In this document: piece after piece, positions 1 through 8,952 of the stretch | How the letters are laid out: each line of letters starts with the position of its first letter | Numbering within the stretch: the first letter of the stretch is position 1 | NCBI RefSeq assembly: GCF_005930355.1 | Contig: NZ_VDBO01000009.1 | Coordinates: 62,001-126,000 of the forward strand | Length of the DNA stretch: 64,000 nucleotides | Origin: Paenibacillus sinopodophylli | GTDB taxonomy: Bacteria > Bacillota > Bacilli > Paenibacillales > Paenibacillaceae | Direction: 5' to 3' | Translations under genes and position numbers: made by a program | The notes under the pieces: model-generated | Told to the model about the DNA's origin: nothing | The model's database searches: none | Seen by the model: only the letters and a program-made list of their open reading frames with translations

Positions 1-390
1 TTCCCAGCCGTTCATGTCCGCGAAATCAGCTTCGAGCTCGCCTGCGCGCATGCCGTCCTCATCGGTGAAGTCTGCTTTCGCATAAAGGGCATCCTTCTCC
101 TTCATGACCTCATACAAACGCTTATGACCCATCATAACCGTCTCAAGAACGACAGACTCATCGTACTCATAGTGGTTCTGCTTCAGAACGGCAAGCCGCT
201 CGCCCGGTGTGATATGCACGTCTCCGTGCGATTGTTCTACTTCACCGGATAATATTTTGAGAAAAGTCGATTTGCCTGCGCCGTTCGCACCAATCAAGCC
301 GTAACAGTTGCCTGGTGTGAACTTAATGCTTACATCTTCAAAAAGCGCCCGCTTCCCATAACGGAGCGTTATGCCACTTGTACTAATCAT
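1..390 (-). CDS. ABC-F family ATPase, N-terminal part (cut by window edge)
   Basis: The first 130 codons of a gene that runs off the left edge. Translation from the ATG at 390 gives a Walker A motif (GANGAGKS, about residues 28-35) in a nucleotide-binding domain that begins directly at the N terminus, with no membrane segment. That layout, and the following acidic helical stretch, fit soluble ABC-F proteins of the YkpA/YbiT type, which act on the ribosome rather than in transport. The second ATPase domain and the inter-domain linker are outside the window, so the subfamily cannot be fixed. An extended -10 lies about 45 bp upstream. ABC-F assignment is good; no resistance role can be claimed. 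Confidence 0.8.
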   Translation of the reverse strand, partial: MISTSGITLRYGKRALFEDVSIKFTPGNCYGLIGANGAGKSTFLKILSGEVEQSHGDVHITPGERLAVLKQNHYEYDESVVLETVMMGHKRLYEVMKEKDALYAKADFTDEDGMRAGELEADFADMNGWE

Positions 391-435
391 TCGTTTAATC
401 CCGTCCTTCACTACAAAATCAGTTTATATCGAACC

Positions 436-441
436 ATTATA
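436..441 (-). promoter_or_regulatory. Extended -10 element of the ABC-F gene
   Basis: On the minus strand the sequence reads TGGTATAAT, a perfect -10 hexamer with the TGn extension. No good -35 is visible, as expected for an extended -10 promoter. The rest of 391-640 holds only this promoter and an imperfect inverted repeat. Confidence 0.6.
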
Positions 442-542
442 CCACAGTATGCTCGGAAACCGAACCCTCTTTTGGCTTCATTGTCGCCTTTTCACAGCCT
501 ACGCTTGCGGTTATACACAATATTAGTTGCACTCATACAAGG

Positions 543-583
543 TGAAACGGCTGTCGCCGTCCTTTGGGGGGCGGTGCGTTTCA
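543..583. repeat. Imperfect GC-rich inverted repeat in a gene-free stretch
   Basis: Outer arms TGAAACG (543-549) and CGTTTCA (577-583) enclose GC-rich sequence that can also fold internally as ACGGC/GCCGT (547-551 with 556-560). It is not followed by a T-run on either strand. It may be a dispersed intergenic repeat; I found no second copy in this window. Confidence 0.35.
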
Positions 584-639
584 ATTCGAGAAATATTAAG
601 AAAGGATGGTGAAATCATATCCTTGCCTATATTTAGAAA

Positions 640-682
640 AAGTCTTCCCCGAAGTTTGCCGCTCTTGCTTCGGGGAAGACTT
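640..682 (-). terminator. Rho-independent terminator of the Gfo/Idh gene
   Basis: Perfect 15-bp stem (arms 640-654 and 668-682), 13-nt loop, followed on the minus strand by TTTTCTAAAT. It lies 26 bp beyond the stop codon at 709. Confidence 0.85.
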
Positions 683-708
683 ACATTCACAATAGCTGCA
701 CAGCTTGC

Positions 709-1776
709 TTAATCCCAGTTCAGCTTCACTTCATTGCCTGTACGGGAGGATTCGTATATGGCGTCTAGAATCCGATTGTTCGTGTAGCCTGATAGTGCAG
801 AAGTAATCGGCTGCTTGCCTTCTCGGATGCATTCAACAAAGTGGCGGCTCATCAGAATCCGATCCTCTTCGCCGTCAAGCGGCTCTACGTCGCTCTCCGC
901 AACGCCGGTTTCAGCATGAGTAACGTACTTGCCGTATTGGCCTACCATCCCTAAGCCGCCTTGCGTTCCCATTAAGTGAATAAAGGGATCCTCGGACAAG
1001 AATGCCGCATGCGCTGCCCAGCTTACCTCAAGCGACAGCGTCGCACCATTATCCAGCTTAATCAATGCCGAGGCTAGATCCTCAACATCATAATATCCGT
1101 CCCAATTCGGCGTTCCCCAATTGCCAACACCTTCACGTTTTGGACCAAATTCCGCATAAGTCGAGCCGTAAACGGAGATCGGCTTCGGGTTGCCCATCAG
1201 GTAGAGAGATAGATCCAGCATATGAACGCCGATATCGATAAGCGGGCCTCCGCCGGATTGATCTTTCCGTGTAAACCATGAGCCCCAGCCTGGTATGCCC
1301 TTTTTGCGGATCCAGCCTGCTTTCGCATTATACACATGTCCGACATCGCCATTGTCGATCCGCTGCTTGAGGGCACGGCTTAATCCAGTCCAGCGCATTT
1401 GATGAGACATCATCAATATTTTGCCGGATTTCTCCACTTCCTCTACGATCTCGCGTGCAGCATCAGAATGGATTGCCATCGGCTTCTCCAAGAGGACATG
1501 CTTGCCTTGCTTTAATGCTTCAATCGCAAGCGCTGCATGATAGCTGTTCGGCACACCGATGACGACAGCATCAATGGACGGGTCGTCAAGCAGCGCTTGT
1601 GGATTCGCATGCACCGTTTCAATTCCATGCTCAGCAGCACGCTGCTCGGCAAGCGGGAGATATACATCCGTTACCGCAACAACGTCAATGCCCTCTACCT
1701 TTTTGAAAGTCTGCATATGAATGCTGCCGATCGCGCCTGCGCCAATAACGCCCAGACGTATGTTAGCTTGACTCAT
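709..1776 (-). CDS. Gfo/Idh/MocA family NAD(P)-dependent oxidoreductase
   Basis: A 355-residue cytosolic dehydrogenase of the myo-inositol dehydrogenase/glucose-fructose oxidoreductase superfamily. The Rossmann glycine motif GAGAIG is at residues 12-17, the conserved EKP at 97-99 and the catalytic-type D181-x3-H185 in DIGVH. Substrate is probably a sugar or cyclitol but cannot be read from sequence. The ATG at 1776 is preferred over the longer frame to 1878 because AGGAGGAGCAACA sits just before it and the motif then starts at the usual distance. It stands alone between a terminator and a hydrolase gene. Confidence 0.85.
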   Translation of the reverse strand: MSQANIRLGVIGAGAIGSIHMQTFKKVEGIDVVAVTDVYLPLAEQRAAEHGIETVHANPQALLDDPSIDAVVIGVPNSYHAALAIEALKQGKHVLLEKPMAIHSDAAREIVEEVEKSGKILMMSHQMRWTGLSRALKQRIDNGDVGHVYNAKAGWIRKKGIPGWGSWFTRKDQSGGGPLIDIGVHMLDLSLYLMGNPKPISVYGSTYAEFGPKREGVGNWGTPNWDGYYDVEDLASALIKLDNGATLSLEVSWAAHAAFLSEDPFIHLMGTQGGLGMVGQYGKYVTHAETGVAESDVEPLDGEEDRILMSRHFVECIREGKQPITSALSGYTNNRILDAIYESSRTGNEVKLNWD

Positions 1777-1952
1777 TTGTTGCTCCTCCTCAAAGTTTTG
1801 CGAATGCAAACCTAACTTCGTAAGATTAAGCTCAGGTCTGCCGATGCAATCCCGAGCTACTTCATTCATTGCCTTCATTTGCTCTCATTCAGTATAACCC
1901 GATCCTGCAGCGCGGTCATTGCTCGAATTTGGTGCACAATTGTACGCGTTTG

Positions 1953-3056
1953 TTATTTTCCAGACAACCGCCAAGTCTCGCCCAGCGGCAAAATAACAAT
2001 TCGCTCATCCGAGATGCTGCGACACCTGCGCTCAGCCTCCAGTCGGTCCAGTGCTTCGCGCGGTGTATCATCCGCCAGCTTGAACGTGCCGAAATGCATG
2101 GGCACGAACCATTTGGCAGCCAAATCATCGAAGGCTTGGAGCGCTTGCTCCGGTGTAATATGCTGCGGAGCCATAAACCATTCCGGCTCATAGGCACCTA
2201 TCGGAAGCAAGGCAACATCAACCTCGAATCGCCGCCCGATTTCCTTGAAGCCTTGAAAGTATCCGCTGTCTCCAGCAAAATATATCGTTGGGAAATCCGC
2301 CACATGCGGTCTCTTCGCATGTACATCCCCGCTGAAAAACGGATGAATCCGTTCAGAAGCAGCTTCAGCTGTGCTTGCCGACTCAGCATGCGTCTGTGCA
2401 TCTATCGCATAATTGGCCGGAGTAGCCTCGCTGCTTAGGCGACTCACTAGTTTCCCACTCCGTGAGACAGGCCGTTCAATAACAAAGCCTCCCCAATGCG
2501 AACTGTTTGTGTCCCATGGACTGCGACGAGTCGAGTGCTGCGAGGGAACGAATGTAAATTTCACACCACTTATCATAACGGATTCCCACCAATGCAGCTC
2601 GTGGACCCTAATGAACCCTTTTTTGCGCAGCTTAGCGCCGAGTCCTGCCGGTACGAGCAGTTGCCTCCCACCGACCAATCTTCGCAGCGACGCGATACTC
2701 AGATGATCATAATGGGAATGTGAAATAAGAACGACATCTACTGGCGGTACGTCGTCAATGGGAATGCCCGGAGGCGAAAGTCTTTTTTGGAACGCCATCT
2801 GCGTGGACCATACTGGGTCTGTAATAATATTCAATCCGCCTAGCTGTATGAAAAAGGTTGAATGTCCCACCCATGTGATGGAAGGCCATTTCCGGTTATC
2901 CTCCAAATATGCGATGTCAGGCTCAGCACTCGGAACGGTGAATGAATAATCTTTCATTCTCAGCCTGCGAATGCGCTCTTGACGCCATCTTTTGAATTGT
3001 TTCAACGATGTGTGCTGTTCAATTGGATCTATGTTTGCAAATCGTTTTAACCTCAA
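1953..3056 (-). CDS. MBL-fold metal-dependent hydrolase (UlaG/NAPE-PLD-like)
   Basis: A 367-residue metallo-beta-lactamase-fold protein. The zinc motif HSHYDH is at residues 113-118, followed by SQHS, GDSGYF and PMHFGTF, matching the ligand series of the NAPE-PLD/UlaG-like branch, which cleaves phosphodiesters or lactones. There is no signal peptide. I take TTG at 3056 as start: AGGAGG lies 9 nt upstream, and the upstream ATG at 3122 would lie before the promoter (TTGTAA-18-TATAAA). Substrate unknown. Confidence 0.8.
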   Translation of the reverse strand: MRLKRFANIDPIEQHTSLKQFKRWRQERIRRLRMKDYSFTVPSAEPDIAYLEDNRKWPSITWVGHSTFFIQLGGLNIITDPVWSTQMAFQKRLSPPGIPIDDVPPVDVVLISHSHYDHLSIASLRRLVGGRQLLVPAGLGAKLRKKGFIRVHELHWWESVMISGVKFTFVPSQHSTRRSPWDTNSSHWGGFVIERPVSRSGKLVSRLSSEATPANYAIDAQTHAESASTAEAASERIHPFFSGDVHAKRPHVADFPTIYFAGDSGYFQGFKEIGRRFEVDVALLPIGAYEPEWFMAPQHITPEQALQAFDDLAAKWFVPMHFGTFKLADDTPREALDRLEAERRCRSISDERIVILPLGETWRLSGK

Positions 3057-3087
3057 CCGTTCATCCCTCCTCGCAAAAACATCTGTT

Positions 3088-3117
3088 TTTATAAGATACC
3101 AAGCTGACAGCTTACAA
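3088..3117 (-). promoter_or_regulatory. Sigma-A-type promoter of the MBL hydrolase
   Basis: On the minus strand, TTGTAA (3117-3112), an 18-bp spacer and TATAAA (3093-3088). Transcription would begin near 3081, giving a leader of about 25 nt before the TTG start at 3056 and excluding the ATG at 3122. Confidence 0.5.
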
Positions 3118-3321
3118 TGCAAATATGTTATTTATACGTAAAGCCCGCTCTTGCAATAAATTTTCATATTCCCTTGCCGTCCACCGTTCGCATCCAAATC
3201 TAAAATCAGTTACACTTGGTTATATATGTTTTACACATAAGACTACGCTTTCGACGCAGCAATTGTTACTCCGTTGCTCGAATCGAATGACAGAACCAAT
3301 ACCCTTTGAGGAGGATTCTTA

Positions 3322-4476
3322 ATGAAATTAATTTCTATAGAGCCGACGCCGAGTCCTAATTCCATGAAGCTGAATGTAGATGAAACACTCCCGCGCGGAC
3401 GCAGGTATACGTATAAAGCCAGCGAATCAGCAGAAGCTCCCGATGTGCTTCAGCAGCTTCTTCAGATTAACGGTGTTCGCAGCCTGTTCCGCACCGCTGA
3501 TTTTATTGCGCTTGACCGCAAGCCAGGAGCAGACTGGGCAGCTATTCTAGCTGCTGCTGGACAACTACTGGACAAGGTCGCTGCAGGAGAAGAGCAAGCA
3601 GGTGCAGGCAGCCTGGCAGCGAGCTTCGGCGAAGCGCAGGTACTCGTTCAAATGTTCCGTGGCATCCCGATGCAAGTTCGTGTGCGGATGGGCGATATAG
3701 AGGCTCGCTCCGCGCTCCCAGAACAGTTCGGTGAAGCTGTAAGCCGCGCTGCTGGCTCTGGTATTATTCGCGAACGCAAGCTGGAGGAATTCGACGTTCG
3801 TTACGGCGAACCCGATGAGATTGCTGCCGAAATCGTACGTGAACTGGAAGCCTCATACCCAGGTGAACGATTGGAGACACTTATTTACGCCGCCATCGAG
3901 CAAGGCCATTCAGGTATCGAGGAAGGTGCTTCTCCAGCTGTAGTAAGGCCAGCTCCATTAACCTTTGAAGAAGCAATGGAGCAATTCTCTTCGCCCGATT
4001 GGCAAGTACGTTACGCTGCACTTGAGCGATATGTATCCGCAATTGAAGGCTTGCCTTTACTTGCCAAAGCAATCGAGGACGAGAACACCTCCATTCGGCG
4101 ACTTGGCGTCATTTATTTGGGTGATTTGCGTGCTCCTGAAGCACTTCCTTATTTGTTCATTGCGCTGCGCGACTCGTCTACTTCCGTTAGACGGACTGCA
4201 GGCGATACACTGTCGGACCTCGGCGATCCGGCCGCCATCCAGCCAATGATTGAATCGCTGGGTGACAAGAACAAGCTTGTCCGCTGGCGGGCAGCCCGTT
4301 TCCTCTACGAGGCAGGCGACGAATCGGCTATTGAAGCACTCCGCATAGCTGCGAAGGACACCGAGTTCGAAATCCAGCTCCAAGCCCAAATGGCATTAGA
4401 GCGGATTGAGCGCGGCGAAGAAGCCGCAGGTTCCGTCTGGCAACAAATGACGGCCGCAAGAAACAACGCACAATAA
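3322..4476 (+). CDS. cvfC: Conserved virulence factor C-like protein (Nfu-N domain plus HEAT repeats)
   Basis: A 384-residue soluble protein. Residues 1-90 resemble the Nfu N-terminal scaffold domain (IEPTPSPNSMKLNVDE), without the CxxC cluster-binding Nfu domain. Residues 210-370 are alpha-helical HEAT/PBS-type repeats with recurring pattern ALxYLFIALRD and IQPMIESLGD. This order matches the CvfC family of Firmicutes, named from Staphylococcus aureus virulence screens; its biochemical role is not settled. The start has GGAGGATTCTTA before the ATG. It ends before a strong bidirectional terminator and appears monocistronic. Confidence 0.8.
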   Translation: MKLISIEPTPSPNSMKLNVDETLPRGRRYTYKASESAEAPDVLQQLLQINGVRSLFRTADFIALDRKPGADWAAILAAAGQLLDKVAAGEEQAGAGSLAASFGEAQVLVQMFRGIPMQVRVRMGDIEARSALPEQFGEAVSRAAGSGIIRERKLEEFDVRYGEPDEIAAEIVRELEASYPGERLETLIYAAIEQGHSGIEEGASPAVVRPAPLTFEEAMEQFSSPDWQVRYAALERYVSAIEGLPLLAKAIEDENTSIRRLGVIYLGDLRAPEALPYLFIALRDSSTSVRRTAGDTLSDLGDPAAIQPMIESLGDKNKLVRWRAARFLYEAGDESAIEALRIAAKDTEFEIQLQAQMALERIERGEEAAGSVWQQMTAARNNAQ

Positions 4477-4516
4477 ACCTGTGCGAGGCAGCGCCTTAAT
4501 GCAGCTATCGGCCAAC

Positions 4517-4550
4517 ACAAAAAGAGGCGCAAATTTGCGCCTCTTTTTGT
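4517..4550. terminator. Bidirectional terminator between cvfC and a convergent gene
   Basis: A perfect 34-bp palindrome centred on AAATTT, with A-runs and T-runs on both flanks so each strand ends in TTTTTGT. It serves the plus-strand cvfC-like gene and the minus-strand transglutaminase gene. Confidence 0.9.
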
Positions 4551-4564
4551 TTACCTATCAGGAG

Positions 4565-5740
4565 CTATTGCTTGCCGTACTCCAGCTGCAAACGGACAAG
4601 CAGCGAATCATCACCTGCATAGGGCTCGTAGCTCGCTCGGTAGCCGACAGCTACATTCGCTGCCTTGAATGCGTCCTTCAAGGCAGCTGGGAATTGATTG
4701 CCCTGCATGTAGCGGAATGCCAAACTTGCCGATCTATCTGCAAGCGCTGACTGAATGACCTGAGCGAGCTGCTCCTTACTTGAGACTGTGTACTCCGGAT
4801 CAAGCCAATGAAGTCCCAGTTCCAGCTTCAGCTTGGTGAACCGGCTGCGCTCTGAAGAATGTCCATTCCGAACCAGCTCATTAATCATATCCGCATATGA
4901 CACATTTGCTGCTGGATAGGTTTTCGTCCATTGATGATCGGCTCTCAGCTCCTCATCCGTTCTCAAGTAGTACTGGTATCGAATCGAGTCAGACTCATGC
5001 GCCAGAGTGTCATTGGCGGCAGGCTTGGCCCCGACTGGATCATCCCAAGTAAAATCCAAATGATACCACGCGTCGCCGAGCTTCACCATATTCCATGCAT
5101 GCTCACCCGTATTCACACTGCCCTCGGCAATTAGAACGTTCAGTCCCGCTGCTTTCAGCATCTTATAGCCAAGCAGCGAATAGCCTTGACACACAGCCTC
5201 GCCCAAGGTTACTGCATGATACGCGGTGTATTGTGACAGTGATTGATCATATTCCACGTTGCTGACAATCCAATCATGGATCGCTTTGATCTTCTCATGA
5301 TCATTCATGCCAGGCTCAAGAATCGCATGCAATGCCCTTGCTACTTCCCGATCCACGACAGCTGTCTGCTCCAGCGTCTCCCTATATCTTGCTTCGATTG
5401 CGATATTCGATTTATTCCCCCAACTGCGAATCGTATAAATATAGGATTCAAGAATATAGGCAGAATAATCATCATGCCTAAGCGCCAACCGAATAATATC
5501 AGTCAATTGATCAGACAACTCCTGCTTGTCCCCCGTATAGGTGACCGTGAAGTGCTCTGAACGAGCCTGAAATTGCTTAGCGATCGCAAGCTCCAGCTTC
5601 TCCGCCTTGTCCGTCTCGTCCATAACTGTCACCTCTTCCGACTCCGCTGCTGCGGGAAACAAATCCAGCTTGAGGTCAAGCCAGAACGCGCCGGCGATTA
5701 TGATTACAACCATTAATAGTTTGGATAATACTCTTTGCAT
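4565..5740 (-). CDS. Membrane-anchored or secreted transglutaminase-like protein
   Basis: A 391-residue protein with one N-terminal hydrophobic segment (residues 5-20), then a transglutaminase-core domain. The Cys-His-Asp triad is visible: C184 in GEAVCQGYS, H214 in GEHAW and D229 in HLDFTWDD. The role outside the cell could be peptide hydrolysis or crosslinking. AAGGAGGTTCGT precedes the ATG at 5740. The 120 residues C-terminal to the catalytic region have no motif I recognise. It is monocistronic and shares a terminator with cvfC. Substrate unknown. Confidence 0.75.
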   Translation of the reverse strand: MQRVLSKLLMVVIIIAGAFWLDLKLDLFPAAAESEEVTVMDETDKAEKLELAIAKQFQARSEHFTVTYTGDKQELSDQLTDIIRLALRHDDYSAYILESYIYTIRSWGNKSNIAIEARYRETLEQTAVVDREVARALHAILEPGMNDHEKIKAIHDWIVSNVEYDQSLSQYTAYHAVTLGEAVCQGYSLLGYKMLKAAGLNVLIAEGSVNTGEHAWNMVKLGDAWYHLDFTWDDPVGAKPAANDTLAHESDSIRYQYYLRTDEELRADHQWTKTYPAANVSYADMINELVRNGHSSERSRFTKLKLELGLHWLDPEYTVSSKEQLAQVIQSALADRSASLAFRYMQGNQFPAALKDAFKAANVAVGYRASYEPYAGDDSLLVRLQLEYGKQ

Positions 5741-6015
5741 ACGAACCTCCTTAACCTATATAAGGCACTAATAGCTCTCAAATCGGTATCGCTAGCTTCA
5801 CAATCTCATAATGACAAACCTAACTATAATCACCTTACAATAAAATCAAATTTTTTAGAACACATAATCTTGAAACCTCGATTGTAACGAATAAAATCGT
5901 TATTGACCATTATTCCAGCAAATATGCTTATATGTTCTAATTATGAAAGCCCTTTCGTGCTTTCCATATGATTTATGTGACAATTCATGGGGTAATATAC
6001 AGACTTTTATAGTTG

Positions 6016-6021
6016 TATAAT
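6016..6021 (+). promoter_or_regulatory. -10 of the GH5 gene, with a long AT-rich leader
   Basis: TATAAT at 6016-6021 is the best -10 in the 437-bp gap 5741-6178; the -35 is poor. It implies a leader of about 150 nt. The leader holds an A/G-rich stretch near 6085-6100 and TGAAATCGTTTCA at 6132-6144, cre-like but with one base too few between the arms. I see no known riboswitch and nothing else in the gap. Confidence 0.4.
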
Positions 6022-6178
6022 CAACATGCACCGGAGATATTCATACTCCAAGCTTCAGAAACAATTTCCAAGACGATAGCAAGAAAAAGGGGGGAAGTAA
6101 TAGAATCGTTTTCGGATGAACGTTCTTTCATTGAAATCGTTTCATAATGAAGAAAGATAAGAGACGGAGGTTTTTGGC

Positions 6179-7813
6179 ATGTTGTCAAAAGTTAAGTCAT
6201 TCAAAGTCTTTTTATTAGCCATGGTATTGGTGTTTGTAACGGTTATTTTCGGTTGGAGTCCGGTAGCATCAGCAGCACCTGTAATAACAACTGATTTCAC
6301 ATCATTGAATGCATCACAAATCGTTTTTGACATGGGCGCGGGCTGGAATCTAGGAAATCAGCTTGAAGCCAATTCCAGCGGTACACCTAACGAAACGGCG
6401 TGGGGCAATCCTGCAGTAACGCAGAGTCTCATTCAGAAGGTGAAGGCAGCAGGCTTTAAAACAATCCGTATCCCCGTTTCATATTTAAATACTATTGGCA
6501 GTGCACCGAACTATACCATTAACTCCACATGGCTTAATAGAGTGAAAACAGTCGTTGACTATGCCTACAACGAAGGCCTGTATGTCATTGTTAACATGCA
6601 TGGGGACGGTTACAATTCAGTTGCTGGCTCCTGGCTGCTAGTCAATTCAAGCGATCAAACGACGATTACTGCAAAATATCAAAAGGTCTGGCAGCAGATC
6701 GCAAATACATTTGTGAATTATGATGAGCATTTGATCTTTGAATCCATGAATGAAACATTCGATGGTACTTATGGTACACCCAACACCACATACTATTCGA
6801 ATCTTAATACTTATAATCAAATCTTTGTAGATACCGTAAGACAAACCGGCGGAAACAACAGTGCAAGATGGCTTCTTGTTCCTGGCTGGAATACTAACAT
6901 TGATTATACAGTAGGTAATTATGGTTTTGTGCTTCCTACAGACAATTATAGATCATCTACCATTCCAAGTTCTGAGAAAAGAATTATGATATCCGTTCAC
7001 TATTACTCACCTTGGGATTTCGCTGGTGAGGAATCCAGTACAATAACCCAATGGGGAGCAACAGCTACCAATAATTCTAAAAAATCAACCTGGGGGCAGG
7101 AGGATTATTTAGAATCTCAGCTTAAGTCAACCTATGACAAATTCGTAACGCAAGGATACCCTGTGGTCATAGGCGAGTACGGCTCCATAGATAAAACAGC
7201 ATTCGATTCCACAAATCATACTTATCGTGCTGCATTTGCAAAAGCCGTTAGCTCGGCTGCCAAGAAATATGGTTCTATACCTGTTTATTGGGATAATGGA
7301 TATAACGGACAATACGGTTTTGGATTGTTCAACAGATCTACCCTTGCTGTAACTCAGCAAGGTATTATAGATGCAATAATGAGTGGCATGGGGACTTCTA
7401 CAATTAGCGGTACTTACAAAATAAAGAACGCTGCCACAGGCTTGTATATCGACGGTATAGGACGTACCACAAATGGCTCAAATGTTGGTCAATGGAGCAC
7501 CAGTACCAGCAGCAACCAACGATGGACAATTGAATCCTACGGAAGCTATTACAAAATAAAAAATGTGGCTACAGGTTTGTATATGGATGGGATGGGCCTT
7601 ACCACTAGCGGCTCCATTGTCGGACAGTGGAGCAACAGCACCAGCAGCAACCAACGGTGGGTATTAGAAGCGTACGGGAGTAATTACAGGATCAAAAATG
7701 TAGCCTCCGGTCTTTATTTGGATAGCGGCGGCAGTACTACAAACGGCTCCGACTTGAAGTTGTGGAGCAGCGATACCAGTACCAACCTGCAGTGGCAACT
7801 TGGTACGCCTTAA
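6179..7813 (+). CDS. Secreted GH5 endoglucanase with C-terminal ricin-type (CBM13-like) domain
   Basis: A 544-residue exported glycosidase. Signal peptide 1-33, ending SAAP. The GH5 barrel covers about 40-400: GWNLGN, the RIPVS strand, acid/base E192 in ESMNET and nucleophile E333 in IGEYGS. Residues 410-544 are three repeats of about 45 residues (YKIKNAATGLYIDG... QWS...NQRW), a ricin-B/beta-trefoil carbohydrate-binding module. The expected substrate is a beta-1,4-glucan. GGAGG sits 9 nt before the ATG. Codon use is visibly richer in A and T than that of its neighbours, suggesting later acquisition. No transport gene adjoins it. Confidence 0.88.
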   Translation: MLSKVKSFKVFLLAMVLVFVTVIFGWSPVASAAPVITTDFTSLNASQIVFDMGAGWNLGNQLEANSSGTPNETAWGNPAVTQSLIQKVKAAGFKTIRIPVSYLNTIGSAPNYTINSTWLNRVKTVVDYAYNEGLYVIVNMHGDGYNSVAGSWLLVNSSDQTTITAKYQKVWQQIANTFVNYDEHLIFESMNETFDGTYGTPNTTYYSNLNTYNQIFVDTVRQTGGNNSARWLLVPGWNTNIDYTVGNYGFVLPTDNYRSSTIPSSEKRIMISVHYYSPWDFAGEESSTITQWGATATNNSKKSTWGQEDYLESQLKSTYDKFVTQGYPVVIGEYGSIDKTAFDSTNHTYRAAFAKAVSSAAKKYGSIPVYWDNGYNGQYGFGLFNRSTLAVTQQGIIDAIMSGMGTSTISGTYKIKNAATGLYIDGIGRTTNGSNVGQWSTSTSSNQRWTIESYGSYYKIKNVATGLYMDGMGLTTSGSIVGQWSNSTSSNQRWVLEAYGSNYRIKNVASGLYLDSGGSTTNGSDLKLWSSDTSTNLQWQLGTP

Positions 7814-7950
7814 TCGTAATACCATTTGTCATACTAAGTGCGACACCTCGTCCACAAATAACAACTTAATAGCCATGTAATGAAACTGTAATATTCACCT
7901 CAGCTTGGTTTCATCTAAGGCTTATATAATAAGCCTATGACCCCCCTTTA

Positions 7951-8931
7951 TTATATATTCTCTCTTGAAGCCTGCAGCCTCGTGCCGCGGGCTTCCTTTT
8001 TGTCTACTGCCTGTAATGCCCTCTCCTGCAGGAAAGGCAGTACCCGCTGCCAGAATGCTGGGTCCTGCTCCGATTGGCTATGACCATCTCCGGTAACAAA
8101 CAGCGTGCTTACTCTATTCTCAGGCAATTCGAGCTGTAACTGCTTTAGCCCATCCGCACTGATGAAAGGATCACCCTCCGCGTGGATCATTAGGACAGGC
8201 GTACGCCCAGCTTCACTGCTGCCGGCATGGCGCGAGAGAATCTTTGGAATATTCGCCTCTTTAAACTGCGCATGCGAGATTTTTGCACGAATAAGCCATA
8301 TTCTCGGAATGAGATAGGCTAGCGGAAAGATCGGTATGCGCTTGCGTTTAAGCTCTGATTTCATCATCGTGTCGAAATGCACAGGCATAGAGTCGGTTAC
8401 AATCCCACTGACCTGCAAGCCATGATCAAGCGCGAGAATGGCGCCGAAGCCGCCAAGTGAATGTCCAACAACAATGATCCGCTCAGCATCGATACCAGGC
8501 AAACGTTTAGCAGAACTCACAGCAGCCAGCATGTCATCACGAAACATAAGTGCCGATGGTGCAGCTATCGACTCGCTGTCGCCGTGGCTGCGCGCATCAT
8601 ACATAAATATGGCAAATCCCGCTTCATAGATCGGTCTAGCATACCGAAGCACACGGGATCGATTCGACCCCCATCCATGTGCAATTATGACAAGCGGGGC
8701 CAGCCCCGACTTGCCGCGCATCCTATCAGAGGCCGGTTGAAGCAGCCAGCTCGCAAGCTTGGAGCCATTGCTAATGAATGACAGCTTCTCCCATTTAGTC
8801 TCAACTTCAGGTGGATAACCATTCGCAAGCTTACGCGGCGTTTGACTCCTTGCACCTATGCGCCAGATAAGTGCTGACAGGAGTAAAATAAGAACCAAGA
8901 GCACAAGCATGATTAGCCAAACAGTGTCCAC
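7951..8931 (-). CDS. Membrane-anchored alpha/beta hydrolase
   Basis: A 326-residue protein with one N-terminal transmembrane helix (residues 4-24) and an alpha/beta-hydrolase domain. Oxyanion motif HGWG at 85-88, nucleophile elbow GHSLGG with S158, a late Asp in HAEGDPF and a His in GDGHSQS. Similar to lipase/acylaminoacyl-peptidase-like BAAT or YqkD-type proteins; substrate unknown. The start is GTG, with GGAGGAG 9 nt upstream. It lies 21 bp after the KDPG aldolase gene and is probably the last gene of the AraC-mutY-aldolase run. Confidence 0.75.
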   Translation of the reverse strand: MDTVWLIMLVLLVLILLLSALIWRIGARSQTPRKLANGYPPEVETKWEKLSFISNGSKLASWLLQPASDRMRGKSGLAPLVIIAHGWGSNRSRVLRYARPIYEAGFAIFMYDARSHGDSESIAAPSALMFRDDMLAAVSSAKRLPGIDAERIIVVGHSLGGFGAILALDHGLQVSGIVTDSMPVHFDTMMKSELKRKRIPIFPLAYLIPRIWLIRAKISHAQFKEANIPKILSRHAGSSEAGRTPVLMIHAEGDPFISADGLKQLQLELPENRVSTLFVTGDGHSQSEQDPAFWQRVLPFLQERALQAVDKKEARGTRLQASRENI

Positions 8932-8952
8932 TAAGCAGTCTCCTCCACTATT

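Noticed and set aside
527..712. 61-residue plus-strand frame
   Set aside because: It runs through the inverted repeat and terminator, lacks a ribosome site and has no recognisable protein pattern.
1869..2438. Plus-strand frames of 189 and 104 residues
   Set aside because: They are shadows antisense to the MBL hydrolase, with no ribosome site and Cys/Arg/Ser-rich composition typical of reverse frames.
3057..3122. ATG start at 3122 for the MBL hydrolase
   Set aside because: It lies upstream of the predicted -35 and has no ribosome site, whereas TTG 3056 has AGGAGG at 9 nt.
6132..6144. Cre site before the GH5 gene
   Set aside because: TGAAA-TCG-TTTCA has three bases between arms instead of four, so it does not fit the CcpA consensus; noted only as a dyad.
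5741..6178. Known riboswitch in the GH5 leader
   Set aside because: I looked for c-di-GMP, purine, TPP and similar conserved cores and found none.
7918..7936. Hairpin AGGCTTAT-ATA-ATAAGCCT as terminator of the GH5 or hydrolase gene
   Set aside because: The stem is AT-rich and no T-run follows on either strand, so I cannot support termination.
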